The notes: generated by a model from the sequence alone, not told the origin. Shown: positions 6,870 through 16,302, counted from the stretch's first letter. The stretch is DNA of 61,958 nt from a candidate division Zixibacteria bacterium SM23_73_2 (GCA_001304315.1 LJUW01000001.1:1-61958), one strand, 5' to 3'. Made by a program: numbers and translations.

Positions 6870-8872
6870 TTTATCTCCCCCATTTTTATCTCAGCTTCTA
6901 CGTAGGAGGTTATCTTCACGAAATCCTCGGGCACCACCTTTATTTTCTCGCCGTTGGTTCCCTCAAGGTGGATATATCCACCTATCCAGAAAGGTCTTTC
7001 TTCAAATATTTCCAGATCCTGTTTGTCCAATTCAATATTTTCATTCAAATAAGATGTATTAATCACAATCCCATTTTGATCTCTTTGACCGGAATTTACT
7101 CTCAAAGGTCCAATGATCAGATCAGGCTGGTTGTAGACATCCTCCGAATCCTTAAAAAGAAGCTCCACTGACAAACCCAGAGGAAGGTGGTTTTCTAATG
7201 AAATCACCAGATTTGCCCAGTTCACCCTCTGGTTCAAAAGCTTTCTGTTCTCCTCCTCAAGACTGTCGGAATCGGTGTCAAGCTCAACATCGTTGGAATC
7301 GAAGATCGCCTCGATAGGCGAAAAAATCTCCACTTTTCCCAGGACAAAGTCATCCCGAGTAATAGTGGCGCTGTTTTGTCCATCACCATACAAAGCCCTT
7401 CCGGATACGGTGATCTCATAGGGAACCGGATCAAAGAAATCATCCAAATCATCTTTTTGAATCAAGGTTGACACCGGGGCATAAGGATTTCCGGAAAAGA
7501 TATTCTCATCAATCTCAAGCTGTTGGCCCTGATCACCTATGAGCCTGACCGATAAAATCGCAGGAAGGGACACCCCATTTAGAATCTCAGCTTTCAGGTA
7601 AGCACCGGAGAGCTTTGCACTCTCAAAACCATCCGGAAGGTTAAGTGGTTCAGGTCCCCGATGTATTTCAACCTCAGTGGGAGAGAAAACCCCTGATATC
7701 TCTCTGAACTTCATCTGGTCGAATTTGACCTGGACTTGAATCGAATCTGAGCTTTTCACCTCAACCTGTTCTCCACCTGTTCCAGGGCTTTCGAAAACCC
7801 AATTCAGATCGAACTCCCCTTCTGTAACAGATCCAACCTGGTAACCATCTAAGAGAACCTCTACTTGATCTGAAGAAAAAGGAGATAGATTCCTGGTAAC
7901 ATATAAAGGATTTCCGTAATTTGTAAGGTGGGGCAAGGTAATCTGCAAACTCCCCCCTAGAGCTGTCCTATTACAAATCGAAAACACAACATTCCCCCTG
8001 TCTATCTCCCCGCTTTGTATGCTATGCTCCTTGGGAAGATAAAGCTTCTGGCTTTCACCTCTTGAAATCTCAGGAACTTGTGCTATTGCTTCTTTAACAT
8101 AGATCGAATCAGAAAAAGATAGTGACAGAGAAAGGTATTTATCCGCCAGGGTAAGAATAGTTCCTCCCGGAGTATGGGCTTTTATATCGAAAGACAAATT
8201 GTTTGAAAAATATTTCTCAGACAGATCCACCTGTTGAATCATGCTGGAATCATTTAAAATCATTTCAGGATATACAATCGTTGCTATTATCTGTGAGTTC
8301 TCCTCATCAACCAGATCAATACTTAAGGAGTCCAGATCCAGACCCAGATGGTTGGACACCATTATGAAAGCCTCCCCTTGATCCATGGCAACGAAAGTGA
8401 AGTTCTCAATTTTCTGAAGTTCCTCTTCAAGAAGAAAAGTAAACGGTGGAATTAAACCCAATTGCCCTCCATATATCTCGGATAAGAAAAACTCCGTTTC
8501 TTTAGTATCCGGAGGTGTGATATTAAATACTCCCAGGGTATCTGAAAAACTCTTTTCGGTTGAATCCAGGGTCAGAAGTTCTTCTGCTCTAATGGTATCC
8601 ATCTCGATTTTTTTATAAAAATAAGGATTACCCAGGCTGTCCAAAATCAGGGAAGGTTCCCCAAGCTCCTCTACGATTTTTCTCATGTCATAGGTTCTGC
8701 TGATCAAAGGAATTTTCAGCTTGGTGTTCCAGGTCGGGGATGACGGTTTTTTAATGGTACATTGAAGCAGGGTTAAAAAAATCAAAAAAAGAACAAAAAT
8801 CAAAAATCCCCAGACTAATGCCTTTATAAAAATATGAAAGCCATTATCCTTATTATCGTATTTTTTACTCAC
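6866..8872 (-). CDS. Large predicted lipoprotein, partner of the barrel protein
   Basis: The chosen start is a GTG at 8872, giving 668 residues (VSKKYDNKDNGFHIF...). It is preceded by AGGGGG at suitable spacing and placed right before a single hydrophobic helix that ends in a lipobox-like TLLQC. The frame is open further upstream, but those residues look like intergenic DNA. The mature part is a beta-rich surface or periplasmic protein with repeated Ser/Asp-rich segments (for example LEVEL- and IPLIS-type strands) and no catalytic motif I recognise. It overlaps the barrel gene by 4 bases. I infer a lipid-anchored envelope component working with that barrel. Confidence 0.65.
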   Translation of the reverse strand: MSKKYDNKDNGFHIFIKALVWGFLIFVLFLIFLTLLQCTIKKPSSPTWNTKLKIPLISRTYDMRKIVEELGEPSLILDSLGNPYFYKKIEMDTIRAEELLTLDSTEKSFSDTLGVFNITPPDTKETEFFLSEIYGGQLGLIPPFTFLLEEELQKIENFTFVAMDQGEAFIMVSNHLGLDLDSLSIDLVDEENSQIIATIVYPEMILNDSSMIQQVDLSEKYFSNNLSFDIKAHTPGGTILTLADKYLSLSLSFSDSIYVKEAIAQVPEISRGESQKLYLPKEHSIQSGEIDRGNVVFSICNRTALGGSLQITLPHLTNYGNPLYVTRNLSPFSSDQVEVLLDGYQVGSVTEGEFDLNWVFESPGTGGEQVEVKSSDSIQVQVKFDQMKFREISGVFSPTEVEIHRGPEPLNLPDGFESAKLSGAYLKAEILNGVSLPAILSVRLIGDQGQQLEIDENIFSGNPYAPVSTLIQKDDLDDFFDPVPYEITVSGRALYGDGQNSATITRDDFVLGKVEIFSPIEAIFDSNDVELDTDSDSLEEENRKLLNQRVNWANLVISLENHLPLGLSVELLFKDSEDVYNQPDLIIGPLRVNSGQRDQNGIVINTSYLNENIELDKQDLEIFEERPFWIGGYIHLEGTNGEKIKVVPEDFVKITSYVEAEIKMGEIK

Positions 8873-9140
8873 GAAACCCCCTATGCGGATGTTTTTGCAA
8901 ATGAAACCTAAATAATTAATGCAACAGATATGCCAAAAATGCTTTATCGGAGGATTTTTATAAGTTGTTAAATTACAGAAGAAAATGAGGAGAGGAAAGG
9001 CTATTAATAAATCTCTCATGTAAATAATGTTGGACAAAACCCACAGATTATTGAGAGAAATCCATCTTTTTAATGGAAATAATGACAATAAAAATTTGTT
9101 GATAGGTCAGGGGTCTTGCTTGTTAAGATTTTTTTAACAC

Positions 9141-9215
9141 GTCATTGCATGAGTTAGCAAAGCAATCTCCTAATGGAGAGACAGACTGCTTAGCCACTTC
9201 GTTTTTCGCAATGAC
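9141..9215. repeat. Palindromic GTCATTGC...GCAATGAC element
   Basis: A 75-bp imperfect palindrome starts GTCATTGC and ends GCAATGAC. Inner matches are AGCAATCT with AGACTGCT (7 of 8) and CTCC-TAAT-GGAG at the centre. It lies in the 528-base gap 8873-9400, which otherwise holds AT-rich DNA and the terminator at 9250-9279; I see no gene there. It resembles, but is not the same as, the GTCATTCTGA elements. Confidence 0.65.
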
Positions 9216-9249
9216 TATGTAAATATTTTTGCATTCCTTTTTCCGAGAA

Positions 9250-9279
9250 TAAAAAGCCAACTTTCGTGTAAACTTGGCT
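9250..9279 (-). terminator. Intrinsic terminator of the xerD-GGDEF operon
   Basis: On the minus strand AGCCAAGTTT (9279-9270) pairs with AAAGTTGGCT (9264-9255), one mismatch, 5-base loop, followed by TTTTTATT. It is placed about 120 bases after the stop of the GGDEF gene, as expected for the end of that transcript. Confidence 0.75.
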
Positions 9280-9400
9280 ATTTCATTCTTGTTTTTTAGT
9301 GGGTATATTCGAAGAATGCCCCCACAACTCTTCCAGCTTTGAAAAGCCCGTCACTAAGTTTTACATCTCGATTTTAGTATCCTGCCTCTTGCATCTTGTA

Positions 9401-10327
9401 TCAATACTTCTTTCTTCTCTCAATGGTATAATTCGAACCGGACAGGGATTTGGTGTATTTTTTGAGATCGGTGATCATGTGAGATACCTCTCCCACGTGG
9501 TTAAACATTCGATCCTGATTAACCACTACAGCAATGGATAGGGTCATGATCGGAAATTTTTCTAAGACCCCTCTTCGGTTCTTGGTTATGATAAAGCTCC
9601 TTTTTACATCCTCCTCCTGGTAAAAGGATAGTATCATCTGGTCGAAAGAATCGATTATCCGAGAGCAGATCTGGTGAATTTTTTTTGCCGGGATTAAAAA
9701 TATGAAGTCGTCACCCCCGATATGTCCAACGAAAGCATTTTTAGTGGAACCGTAAACTATGTCCCTGATCAATTCGGAGGCTTTTCTGATTAATCTGTCC
9801 CCGTAGAAATACCCGTAATAATCGTTATAGGCTTTGAAATCATCCAGATCAGCATAACATATTGCAAAAATCTCCCCCTTTTTTATCCTGCGATCCATCT
9901 CCTTTTGAATCAAGCTCATCCCCGGCAGCCTGGTGGTGGGATTCATCCCCAGATCCCTCTGGCTTCTCTTCAAAAGCATCTTTAATCTTCCGGAGATTAA
10001 ATCCTTGTCCCACCTCTTGGCTAAAAACTCATCCGCACCTGAAGACATCCCAGCTAAAAGTTGTTTTTTGGTTGGATGGGGATGATATAAAACAATGGGC
10101 ACTAAAGAGAGGATCGAATGCTTTTTTATCTTTTTCAAAAGTTTAAGTTCAGAAGAGAAATTTCCCTTTCCCCCGATAACGATCAGGTCAAGGATGTATG
10201 AGTGAATGTATTCCTGCAGCTCAGGAAACTTCTGAAAGTTATGGAATCGAATCCTTTTTTTACCCAGGACGGATTTCAGCCTAACCTTCAGGCTCACGTC
10301 CCTCTGGTATAATGCGCACTGTAGCAT
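9401..10327 (-). CDS. Receiver-like/GGDEF diguanylate cyclase
   Basis: A 308-residue cytoplasmic protein. Residues 1-120 look like a degenerate receiver-type domain (SLVPIVLYHPHPTKKQLLAGMSSGADEFLAKRWDKDLISGRLKMLLKR is the usual beta4-alpha5 region), but no clear phosphorylatable Asp pair is seen. Residues 130-300 form a GGDEF domain with YADLDDFKAYND (residues 158-169) and an intact signature GGDDF at 204-208, so it may make cyclic di-GMP. I see no RxxD inhibitory site directly upstream of the signature. The gene starts 5 bases after the xerD stop and shares its terminator. Confidence 0.8.
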   Translation of the reverse strand: MLQCALYQRDVSLKVRLKSVLGKKRIRFHNFQKFPELQEYIHSYILDLIVIGGKGNFSSELKLLKKIKKHSILSLVPIVLYHPHPTKKQLLAGMSSGADEFLAKRWDKDLISGRLKMLLKRSQRDLGMNPTTRLPGMSLIQKEMDRRIKKGEIFAICYADLDDFKAYNDYYGYFYGDRLIRKASELIRDIVYGSTKNAFVGHIGGDDFIFLIPAKKIHQICSRIIDSFDQMILSFYQEEDVKRSFIITKNRRGVLEKFPIMTLSIAVVVNQDRMFNHVGEVSHMITDLKKYTKSLSGSNYTIERRKKY

Positions 10328-10332
10328 ACCCC

Positions 10333-11253
10333 TTACCCATCCTCAGATTCTTTTTTTAATTCCATCTTCTCCCTGGGATGGAAAGTTCTGTGAACCTCCT
10401 TTAGATATTCTCGGTCCACATGAGTATAAATCTGCGTAGTAGATATATCGGCATGTCCCAGCATCTCCTGAACAGCCCTTAGATCCGCCCCCCCCTCCAA
10501 AAGATGGGTGGCAAAGGAGTGCCTGATGATATGAGGAGTGAGTCTCTTTTTGATCCCTGCTTTTTTTGCGTATTTTTTAATTATCTTCCAGGCTCCCATC
10601 CTGGTCAAAGGATTTCCCCTGAAATTCAAAAACAAAAAATCTCCTGATTCAGAATGAGCAAGCTGGGGTCTTGAATTCTCTAAATACTTTTTTGTCCAGA
10701 TCACAGCCATCTCTCCCACCGGAACGACCCTCTGTTTTCCCCCTTTACCCGTTATCCTAACGCATTCTATCTCAAACAAAAGATCCGCTCTTTTCACCGA
10801 TATCATCTCAGAAACCCTTACTCCGGTGGCATACATAAACTCAAGTATTGCCTTATCCCTGAAAGACAAAGGTTTATCTCCCTCAGGTTGGTCCAAAAGG
10901 ATCTCCATCTCTTTTTGATCAAAGACCTGGGGAAGCCTTCTCCAAAGTCTGGGAGATTCAATCGACCCAGTCGGGTCGCTTTCCGTATAGTTTTCCCTGA
11001 CTAAGAATTTATGGAAAGACCTTATGGCGCTTAAATTCCTGGATATGGAGGAAGCCGAAAGTCCAAGATCATAAAGTAATAATCCAAATTTGGATATGTC
11101 CCTATCCTTTACTTTTTCAAAAGAGGAGATTTTCAGGGTTTTTAAGTGTTTAATGTATCTCTTTAAATCTATATTGTAACTATCTACTGTATTAGAGGAT
11201 AAACCTCGCTCCAAAGAGAGATGATGCAAGAATTTGTCTACCAGTTCTTCCAT
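10333..11253 (-). CDS. xerD: Site-specific tyrosine recombinase XerD/XerC
   Basis: A 306-residue tyrosine recombinase of normal Xer length, which would resolve chromosome dimers at dif. The N-terminal SAM-like core-binding domain (LSLERGLSSNTVDSYNIDLKRYI) is followed by the catalytic domain with all expected residues: R146 (ATGVRVSE), K170 (TGKGGKQR), H241 and R244 (HIIRHSFATH), H267 (LGHADISTTQ) and nucleophile Y276 (IYTHVD). XerC and XerD cannot be separated safely by eye; the N-terminus looks more XerD-like. It is the first gene of a two-gene unit with the GGDEF protein. No integrase-type context or attachment site is seen around it. Confidence 0.88.
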   Translation of the reverse strand: MEELVDKFLHHLSLERGLSSNTVDSYNIDLKRYIKHLKTLKISSFEKVKDRDISKFGLLLYDLGLSASSISRNLSAIRSFHKFLVRENYTESDPTGSIESPRLWRRLPQVFDQKEMEILLDQPEGDKPLSFRDKAILEFMYATGVRVSEMISVKRADLLFEIECVRITGKGGKQRVVPVGEMAVIWTKKYLENSRPQLAHSESGDFLFLNFRGNPLTRMGAWKIIKKYAKKAGIKKRLTPHIIRHSFATHLLEGGADLRAVQEMLGHADISTTQIYTHVDREYLKEVHRTFHPREKMELKKESEDG

Positions 11254-11448
11254 CCTGAAAAATGATATTGTGATTTCAAACCAACATAAAATAAAATTAT
11301 CTAAGAGTCAACAACAATCCTGTAAAATCACAAGGGAGTGTTAAACTTTAGTTAATCTGAATTATTTCTCCCAGTTAATTCAAAGGTGTAACCAACTCAG
11401 TGTATAAAAAGCATAATAGGATCATATCGATGAACACATAAAAATCGT

Positions 11449-12642
11449 TTAGGTACGGAACAAAATCCACTCTTTTTCAAAAAGCCTTTTGGTAACGTAG
11501 ATCGAAAAGGATGCATAGATCACCGTGGAAACGAAAATCAACCCGATAAATCCCCAGTTGTAGGTGCCTAAAAGCACCTCCTTGGCTGCCAGGGAGACGT
11601 TTATCACCGGCACGAAAGCCAAGGGCCAGTTCAACTCCACCCCGGGCATAAAGGTTATCATAGCGGGCATTATCAGTAAAAACATAAAAGGGGTGATGTA
11701 GCTTTGAGCCTCCTTATAGGATTTGGCAAAAAGAGACACCGACAGAAGAAGGGAGGAAAACAAAGCAGAGATGGGCAGAAGTAGAATTAAGATAATCAAA
11801 ATAGATGTGAGTTTTATCGAGATCTGAACCTCCTCCGGCGTAAAGGGTCCCATTTTGGCAAAACCGATACCCGCAGTTATGCTCATACTGCAGGTAGCCA
11901 AAACAGCGGTTATCATCGAGATGGTCATCACACACAAAAATTTTCCAGTGGCTAACTCCCCTCTTGATACTGGTGAGGCTAATATGGTCTCCAAAGTTCC
12001 CCTTTCCTTTTCTCCAGCAGTAAGATCGATGGCTGGATACATCGCGCCGATTAAAGCTAAGATGATAATCATATAGGGAAGAAACATCGACAGCATAAAC
12101 CCACCCATCTTCTCCTGGGAAGCCACGTTCTCCTCCTTTATATCTACCGGTTGCAGAAGTGATCTGTCGACTTTTCTTTTTTTCAATCTCTGAGTAACCA
12201 TACTGTCCTCATAATGACTCAGGTAATCCCTGAGTTTTCCAACAGCCATACTCGATTTAACCTCAGCCTCATCGTAATAAATTGTTGCCTGAGCACTATC
12301 CTCTGCTTCAATCATATTTTCGAAATCTTCAGAAAACGAAAGGGCAGCCTCTGCCCTCTTATCCCTGATCGCATCTCTGAAGTTGGTCTCGTATGTTATC
12401 TTAAACTCCCCCTCCTGGGAAAGCTTTCGGGTCAGAGAAGGTGCGTTCGCTTTCCCTACAATCACCACCCTGGGTGGTATCTTTTCTGCTTCCTCCATGA
12501 AAAAAACCACCAGCCCGCTCATCCCGAACATAAGCACAGGAAAAAGTAAAATGGGGACCAAAATCATTGAAATTATGGTTCTTCGGTCCCTTAAGGTATC
12601 AAGCATCTCCTTGAAATAGACTATTTTTGTCTTTTTGAAATC
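11449..12642 (-). CDS. ABC-2 type exporter permease (NatB-like)
   Basis: About 397 residues. One transmembrane helix near the N-terminus (ISMILVPILLFPVLMFGMSGLVVFF) is followed by a roughly 150-residue extracytoplasmic domain. Five or so helices in the second half include the DLTAGEKERGTLETILASPVSR segment typical of NatB/YhaP-type permeases. It partners the ATPase gene immediately upstream, which it overlaps at either start choice. No ATG is near the expected N-terminus; TTG at 12642 has GGAG 6 bases upstream and is preferred, and another TTG at 12657 is possible. The substrate (sodium, drug or peptide) cannot be deduced. Confidence 0.8.
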   Translation of the reverse strand, partial: DFKKTKIVYFKEMLDTLRDRRTIISMILVPILLFPVLMFGMSGLVVFFMEEAEKIPPRVVIVGKANAPSLTRKLSQEGEFKITYETNFRDAIRDKRAEAALSFSEDFENMIEAEDSAQATIYYDEAEVKSSMAVGKLRDYLSHYEDSMVTQRLKKRKVDRSLLQPVDIKEENVASQEKMGGFMLSMFLPYMIIILALIGAMYPAIDLTAGEKERGTLETILASPVSRGELATGKFLCVMTISMITAVLATCSMSITAGIGFAKMGPFTPEEVQISIKLTSILIILILLLPISALFSSLLLSVSLFAKSYKEAQSYITPFMFLLIMPAMITFMPGVELNWPLAFVPVINVSLAAKEVLLGTYNWGFIGLIFVSTVIYASFSIYVTKRLFEKEWILFRT

Positions 12643-12646
12643 CAAC

Positions 12647-13378
12647 TCACTCTCCAACTATTTTCACAAAAATGTCATCCAGGCTGTCCAAATTGGTCTT
12701 TTGGCGATATTCAGCAAGAGTAGCCACCTCCAGGATTTTCCCCTTATGTATAATCGCGATATCATCACAGAGCTTCTCCGCCTCGTGCATCACATGGGTT
12801 GAAAACAAAACTATTTTGCTCCTCTGTTTGGAGCTTTTCACAAAATCGATTATGTTCCTGGAGGTAATCACATCCAGACCCAAGGTAGGCTCGTCCAGGA
12901 TCAATACCTGGGGATCATGCACCATGGTTCGGGCGATCGATACCTTCTGCTTCATCCCGGTGGAAAGCTTATCTACCTTCATATCCCGGTAATCGTTCAT
13001 GTCCAATATCTCAAAGATTTCGTCAATCCGCCTTCTGATAGCCTCCTTTTCCATCCCGTTCAACCGGGCGAAATAGGTAACCGTCTCAAATGCCGTGAGC
13101 CTGGGATAAAGACCGGTATCCGAGGATAAAAAACCTATCCTTTTTTTTACCATCTCGGGCTGATTCAATATTTCGTATCCGTCGATTTTGGCTGTGCCGG
13201 AGGTGGGTTTCAAGCTGGTGGATAAAATCCGCATCAGGGTGGTTTTGCCCGCACCGTTTAGTCCTAAAAGACCGAATATCCTACCGGGCTTGCATTCCAG
13301 ACTAACACCATCGACCGCTTTTATCTCTCCCCTTTTTTTATCAGAGAATATTTTGGTGAGGTTAAAGGTTTTTATCAT
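12647..13378 (-). CDS. ABC transporter ATPase (NatA-like)
   Basis: A 243-residue ABC ATPase with Walker A GLNGAGKTTL (about residues 38-47), Q-loop region near GFLSSDTGLYPRLT, signature KLSTGMKQK, Walker B VLILDEPTLGLD and H-loop STHVM. The sequence type (METI-free, DVITSRNIIDFV after Walker B) resembles NatA and ABC-2 exporter ATPases. It lies directly upstream of the permease and overlaps it, so the two make one exporter. I chose the ATG at 13378; a TTG two codons earlier is possible. Confidence 0.87.
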   Translation of the reverse strand: MIKTFNLTKIFSDKKRGEIKAVDGVSLECKPGRIFGLLGLNGAGKTTLMRILSTSLKPTSGTAKIDGYEILNQPEMVKKRIGFLSSDTGLYPRLTAFETVTYFARLNGMEKEAIRRRIDEIFEILDMNDYRDMKVDKLSTGMKQKVSIARTMVHDPQVLILDEPTLGLDVITSRNIIDFVKSSKQRSKIVLFSTHVMHEAEKLCDDIAIIHKGKILEVATLAEYRQKTNLDSLDDIFVKIVGE

Positions 13379-13407
13379 CTTCAATGGATCGAGTCAAGCC
13401 AAAGATG

Positions 13408-14814
13408 TTATCTTTGGTAGCTGTCAAGCCTGATCTCCTCCTCCCAATCGGGATCGTAGATCTCCCCCACCGCATTGGAATGAACTAACCTGTAAACTCC
13501 GAAACCGCCCTCATCCACAAATATGAAAAACACACCGCTTTGTTTTCGATGCAAAAAATCCTCATCGATATTATGATAGCTCCATTTTTCCCATGGTTTG
13601 AATTCAGTACCAAGGGGATAGCGTTCCCTCTCATCCGGTTCCCCATATTGAATATACACTCTTCCCATATCAGTTTTCCACCCGTCCTCAGACTGGGATG
13701 TTCTGGAGAACATCTGGTTCGCATAATTCCAGCTTCGGTAGTGCTTGATCTTAAACTCGTTTTCCGGGGTATCAGGATAGGGATCCCTTTTCCTCCAGAA
13801 CTCAGTTAAAAATCCCCTTTTCCCTGTAAGGTTCAGCTGGTCGAACAAATCCAGCTCTTCCTTTGTGGCAATGTAACTTATCTCTTCCCTTATTTTTTTT
13901 ACCTCTTCCAGAGTTAAAATCTCTTCCTCAGTCTTGGGGATCATCTTTTTTATGACTCTAAATTCTTTTGAGGATAAGCTTTTCTGACCAGAAGACAAAT
14001 CCAGAGCTTCGATCTCAAGATAAAAGTCACCTTCTGGAAAGGTGCTGATATTTATCCCGCTGGTCACCACCGAGGAATTTCCGGGTTTCTCCAAAGTCTG
14101 GGATCCAAAACTTTTGAATTTTTTACCCGAAGAATCCAGAACATGAAAACTCAGGGTGTATCTTTTATCCTTTTCTGGTGAAAACTCTAAATTGTAAATC
14201 TCGGAGTAAAAATAAAGCATCCTATCCTTGGTGCTGAAAACCCGGGTAGGATTGGGCATAACCTTTCGCATCCCTTTTACAAATTTACCTGTGCCGGTGT
14301 CCGGCTCGACCTGAAATGCCAGCTCGATTTGGCTCAAAAGGAGTTCTTTCTTGTTGTAATCGAGGACCTTTATACCTATGCTCTTTTCCCCTTGTTTTTT
14401 TGAATTTAAATCCTGTGCCACAAGCTCAAGAGAGAATTTACCCGGAGAAAGAAGAACCGGTATCAAATCGATTATCAGAAATTCCTTTTCCTCAGCCTCC
14501 TTCAACTCTTTTATCGCGGAGGCAACTTTCCATACTTTGTCCTCCACCACCCGATCTAAAGAATCGACGATCTTAAGTTGCAACTCGACTACCGAAGCGA
14601 AAGCGCCCTCCTTTTGAGGATAAAACTCAAGCTGTTTTCTGTCCAGGGCATAATATATCTCCACGTATGATCTGGTGGTATCCAGTGCATAGGTAAAGGA
14701 GGTATAATCCACCCACAGATCCAAATCCGAAGACGAAGGATATTCTGCAGTTGAAACTGATAACAAAAATAAAAAGAATATTATAAAAATATTTCTTATC
14801 TTAAGTAAAAACAT
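13408..14814 (-). CDS. GWxTD domain-containing exported protein (copy 1)
   Basis: From ATG 14814 the protein has 468 residues, with a signal peptide (MFLLKIRNIFIIFFLFLLSVSTA). The middle is beta-rich. The C-terminal domain (from about residue 330) is the GWxTD domain: EEISYIATKEELDLF, WRKRDPYPDTPENEFKIKHYRSWNYANQMF and EDGWKTDMGRVYIQYGEPDERERYP. The family is widespread in FCB-group candidate phyla and its function is unknown; extracytoplasmic location is inferred. The frame stays open upstream into the neighbouring gene, but a start at 14814 places it just after that gene's stop and gives a clean signal peptide. It is the second of a tandem pair of paralogues. Confidence 0.8.
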   Translation of the reverse strand: MFLLKIRNIFIIFFLFLLSVSTAEYPSSSDLDLWVDYTSFTYALDTTRSYVEIYYALDRKQLEFYPQKEGAFASVVELQLKIVDSLDRVVEDKVWKVASAIKELKEAEEKEFLIIDLIPVLLSPGKFSLELVAQDLNSKKQGEKSIGIKVLDYNKKELLLSQIELAFQVEPDTGTGKFVKGMRKVMPNPTRVFSTKDRMLYFYSEIYNLEFSPEKDKRYTLSFHVLDSSGKKFKSFGSQTLEKPGNSSVVTSGINISTFPEGDFYLEIEALDLSSGQKSLSSKEFRVIKKMIPKTEEEILTLEEVKKIREEISYIATKEELDLFDQLNLTGKRGFLTEFWRKRDPYPDTPENEFKIKHYRSWNYANQMFSRTSQSEDGWKTDMGRVYIQYGEPDERERYPLGTEFKPWEKWSYHNIDEDFLHRKQSGVFFIFVDEGGFGVYRLVHSNAVGEIYDPDWEEEIRLDSYQR

Positions 14815-14827
14815 CCAATGCCCATTT

Positions 14828-16207
14828 TTATTTTCTTTTAACCCCCCGATCGTAGATATAATCCAGCTCCCATTCTCCTGTGCCGGTCTGGTCCACAAAG
14901 ACCACCTTTATCTGTGTATCGTAATAGTACCAAACCTGATATGGTTTGGCTTCCATCTCGAAGGGGTGACGTTCTATCTCATCCGGATGACCATAGATCA
15001 TATATATCCTTCCCATGTCGGTTTCCCAGCCCTCCTTGTTCCAGACCCCGAAATTCCTCTCTACATACCTCAGCCTCCTGTAATATTCCTCCATAAGCTC
15101 ATTTTTTTGTGTGCCCGGTGTAGGATCCTTTGATTTCCAGAACTCTGCCCATTCTATTAACTGATCTTCCTTTTTGGATTTTTTCAGCCTTTCCATCTCA
15201 TCCCCGGTAGCTATGTATCTTAACTGATCAACCGCTTTTTCAAAATCTGCTTTTATAACTGAAAGCATCGACCACGCTATCTGGAAATTATCCTTTGATT
15301 TTGCTAAAGTTTTTTTCTTCTCATCCTGTAGTAGGACCGAAAGGGTGTAATCTCCAGGAGGGATTTTCTCCACAGAGATTTCTTTGTAAACGGGGGTTAT
15401 TCGGTCTTCTGAAAAAAGAGTATCCTTCTCCTCTAAAACTTTCTCCTTTCTGTTCTCATCGACTATTTGGTAGTTTAGAAAATACATCTTTTGTGGATCC
15501 TTTTCCCCATATATCTCATAGTACAGGTAAAATTTTGATTCATCAAACGTTCGGGAAACCGAGGGGATGACCTCCTTCCCCCTTTTCTCGAATTTCGGAT
15601 TTCTCACCGAATCGGAGATATCCCGGGAGAACAAAAGTGGGCTGAGGATGTATTTCTTGGGATCAAACTCGGGAATAACCGCATCCATCCTTTGGATCCA
15701 GCTTCTGGAAGAGTTTAAGTCTATCAGTTCCAGCACCAATTCATATCGCCCTGGTCGTATTTTATTATTCAGCATATTTATCAAAAAACCACTCTCGGAG
15801 ATCGTCTCCGAATAATGACTCACGAAAAGATTCTCCTCCAAAGAAGTTGCGGTTATCTGATGCCCCTTGCGATCCAGTATGGTCAAATTTACCTCATAGG
15901 AAGCTTGAAACCTCTCCCCTGCTTTCACGAAACTCAGCTTCTCGTTGAAGATCTTGTAGTATACCTCCAATCTCCAATCCTCTCCATCCTCTTTAAAACA
16001 GGAATAATCGACCAGAAAATCGGATCTCTTTGAACTCTTTAAAAAGCCAAAATCGGTCTGGGAAAAGACCAAAGAGCAAAAAATCCATAAAATTACAACG
16101 GTAGAAAAATACAATATTTTATTAATTTTATCTTCTCTTTTCATCTCATTTTTTAAATAACGATTTTCAGTCGAATTCGCAACATAAAAATTAAATAAAT
16201 TTTTCAT
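14828..16207 (-). CDS. GWxTD domain-containing exported protein (copy 2)
   Basis: A 459-residue paralogue of the neighbouring protein with the same layout: hydrophobic export segment (ILYFSTVVILWIFCSLVFSQ), a beta-rich middle, then the C-terminal GWxTD domain with LRYIATGDEMERLKKS, WKSKDPTPGTQKNELMEEYYRRLRY and KEGWETDMGRIYMIYGHPDE. The start is uncertain. ATG 16207 gives a 21-residue cytoplasmic lead before the charged MKRED; ATG 16144 would put the signal peptide directly at the N-terminus, and neither has a strong Shine-Dalgarno. It lies 13 bases upstream of copy 1, in one operon. The pair probably arose by duplication; the two have diverged strongly outside the last 150 residues. Confidence 0.78.
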   Translation of the reverse strand: MKNLFNFYVANSTENRYLKNEMKREDKINKILYFSTVVILWIFCSLVFSQTDFGFLKSSKRSDFLVDYSCFKEDGEDWRLEVYYKIFNEKLSFVKAGERFQASYEVNLTILDRKGHQITATSLEENLFVSHYSETISESGFLINMLNNKIRPGRYELVLELIDLNSSRSWIQRMDAVIPEFDPKKYILSPLLFSRDISDSVRNPKFEKRGKEVIPSVSRTFDESKFYLYYEIYGEKDPQKMYFLNYQIVDENRKEKVLEEKDTLFSEDRITPVYKEISVEKIPPGDYTLSVLLQDEKKKTLAKSKDNFQIAWSMLSVIKADFEKAVDQLRYIATGDEMERLKKSKKEDQLIEWAEFWKSKDPTPGTQKNELMEEYYRRLRYVERNFGVWNKEGWETDMGRIYMIYGHPDEIERHPFEMEAKPYQVWYYYDTQIKVVFVDQTGTGEWELDYIYDRGVKRK

Positions 16208-16302
16208 CTTCGAAATTGCTGGGAGGGTTCAATTTGAGCTAATATCAAGCTCGCAAAAAAATCCGACCCTTATACTATCCTAGAAAAGAATATCGATTTC
16301 CC

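Noticed and set aside
6683..7171. A 162-codon plus-strand frame across the barrel/lipoprotein junction
   Set aside because: It spans two real minus-strand genes, and its translation has no recognisable domain.
8873..9088. N-terminal extension of the lipoprotein gene to an ATG at 9088
   Set aside because: The extra 72 residues add a second hydrophobic stretch without sense, while GTG 8872 has a Shine-Dalgarno and sits just before the signal segment.
10333..11253. Phage or integrative-element integrase
   Set aside because: Length and motifs are those of chromosomal Xer, and neither attachment sites nor phage genes flank it.
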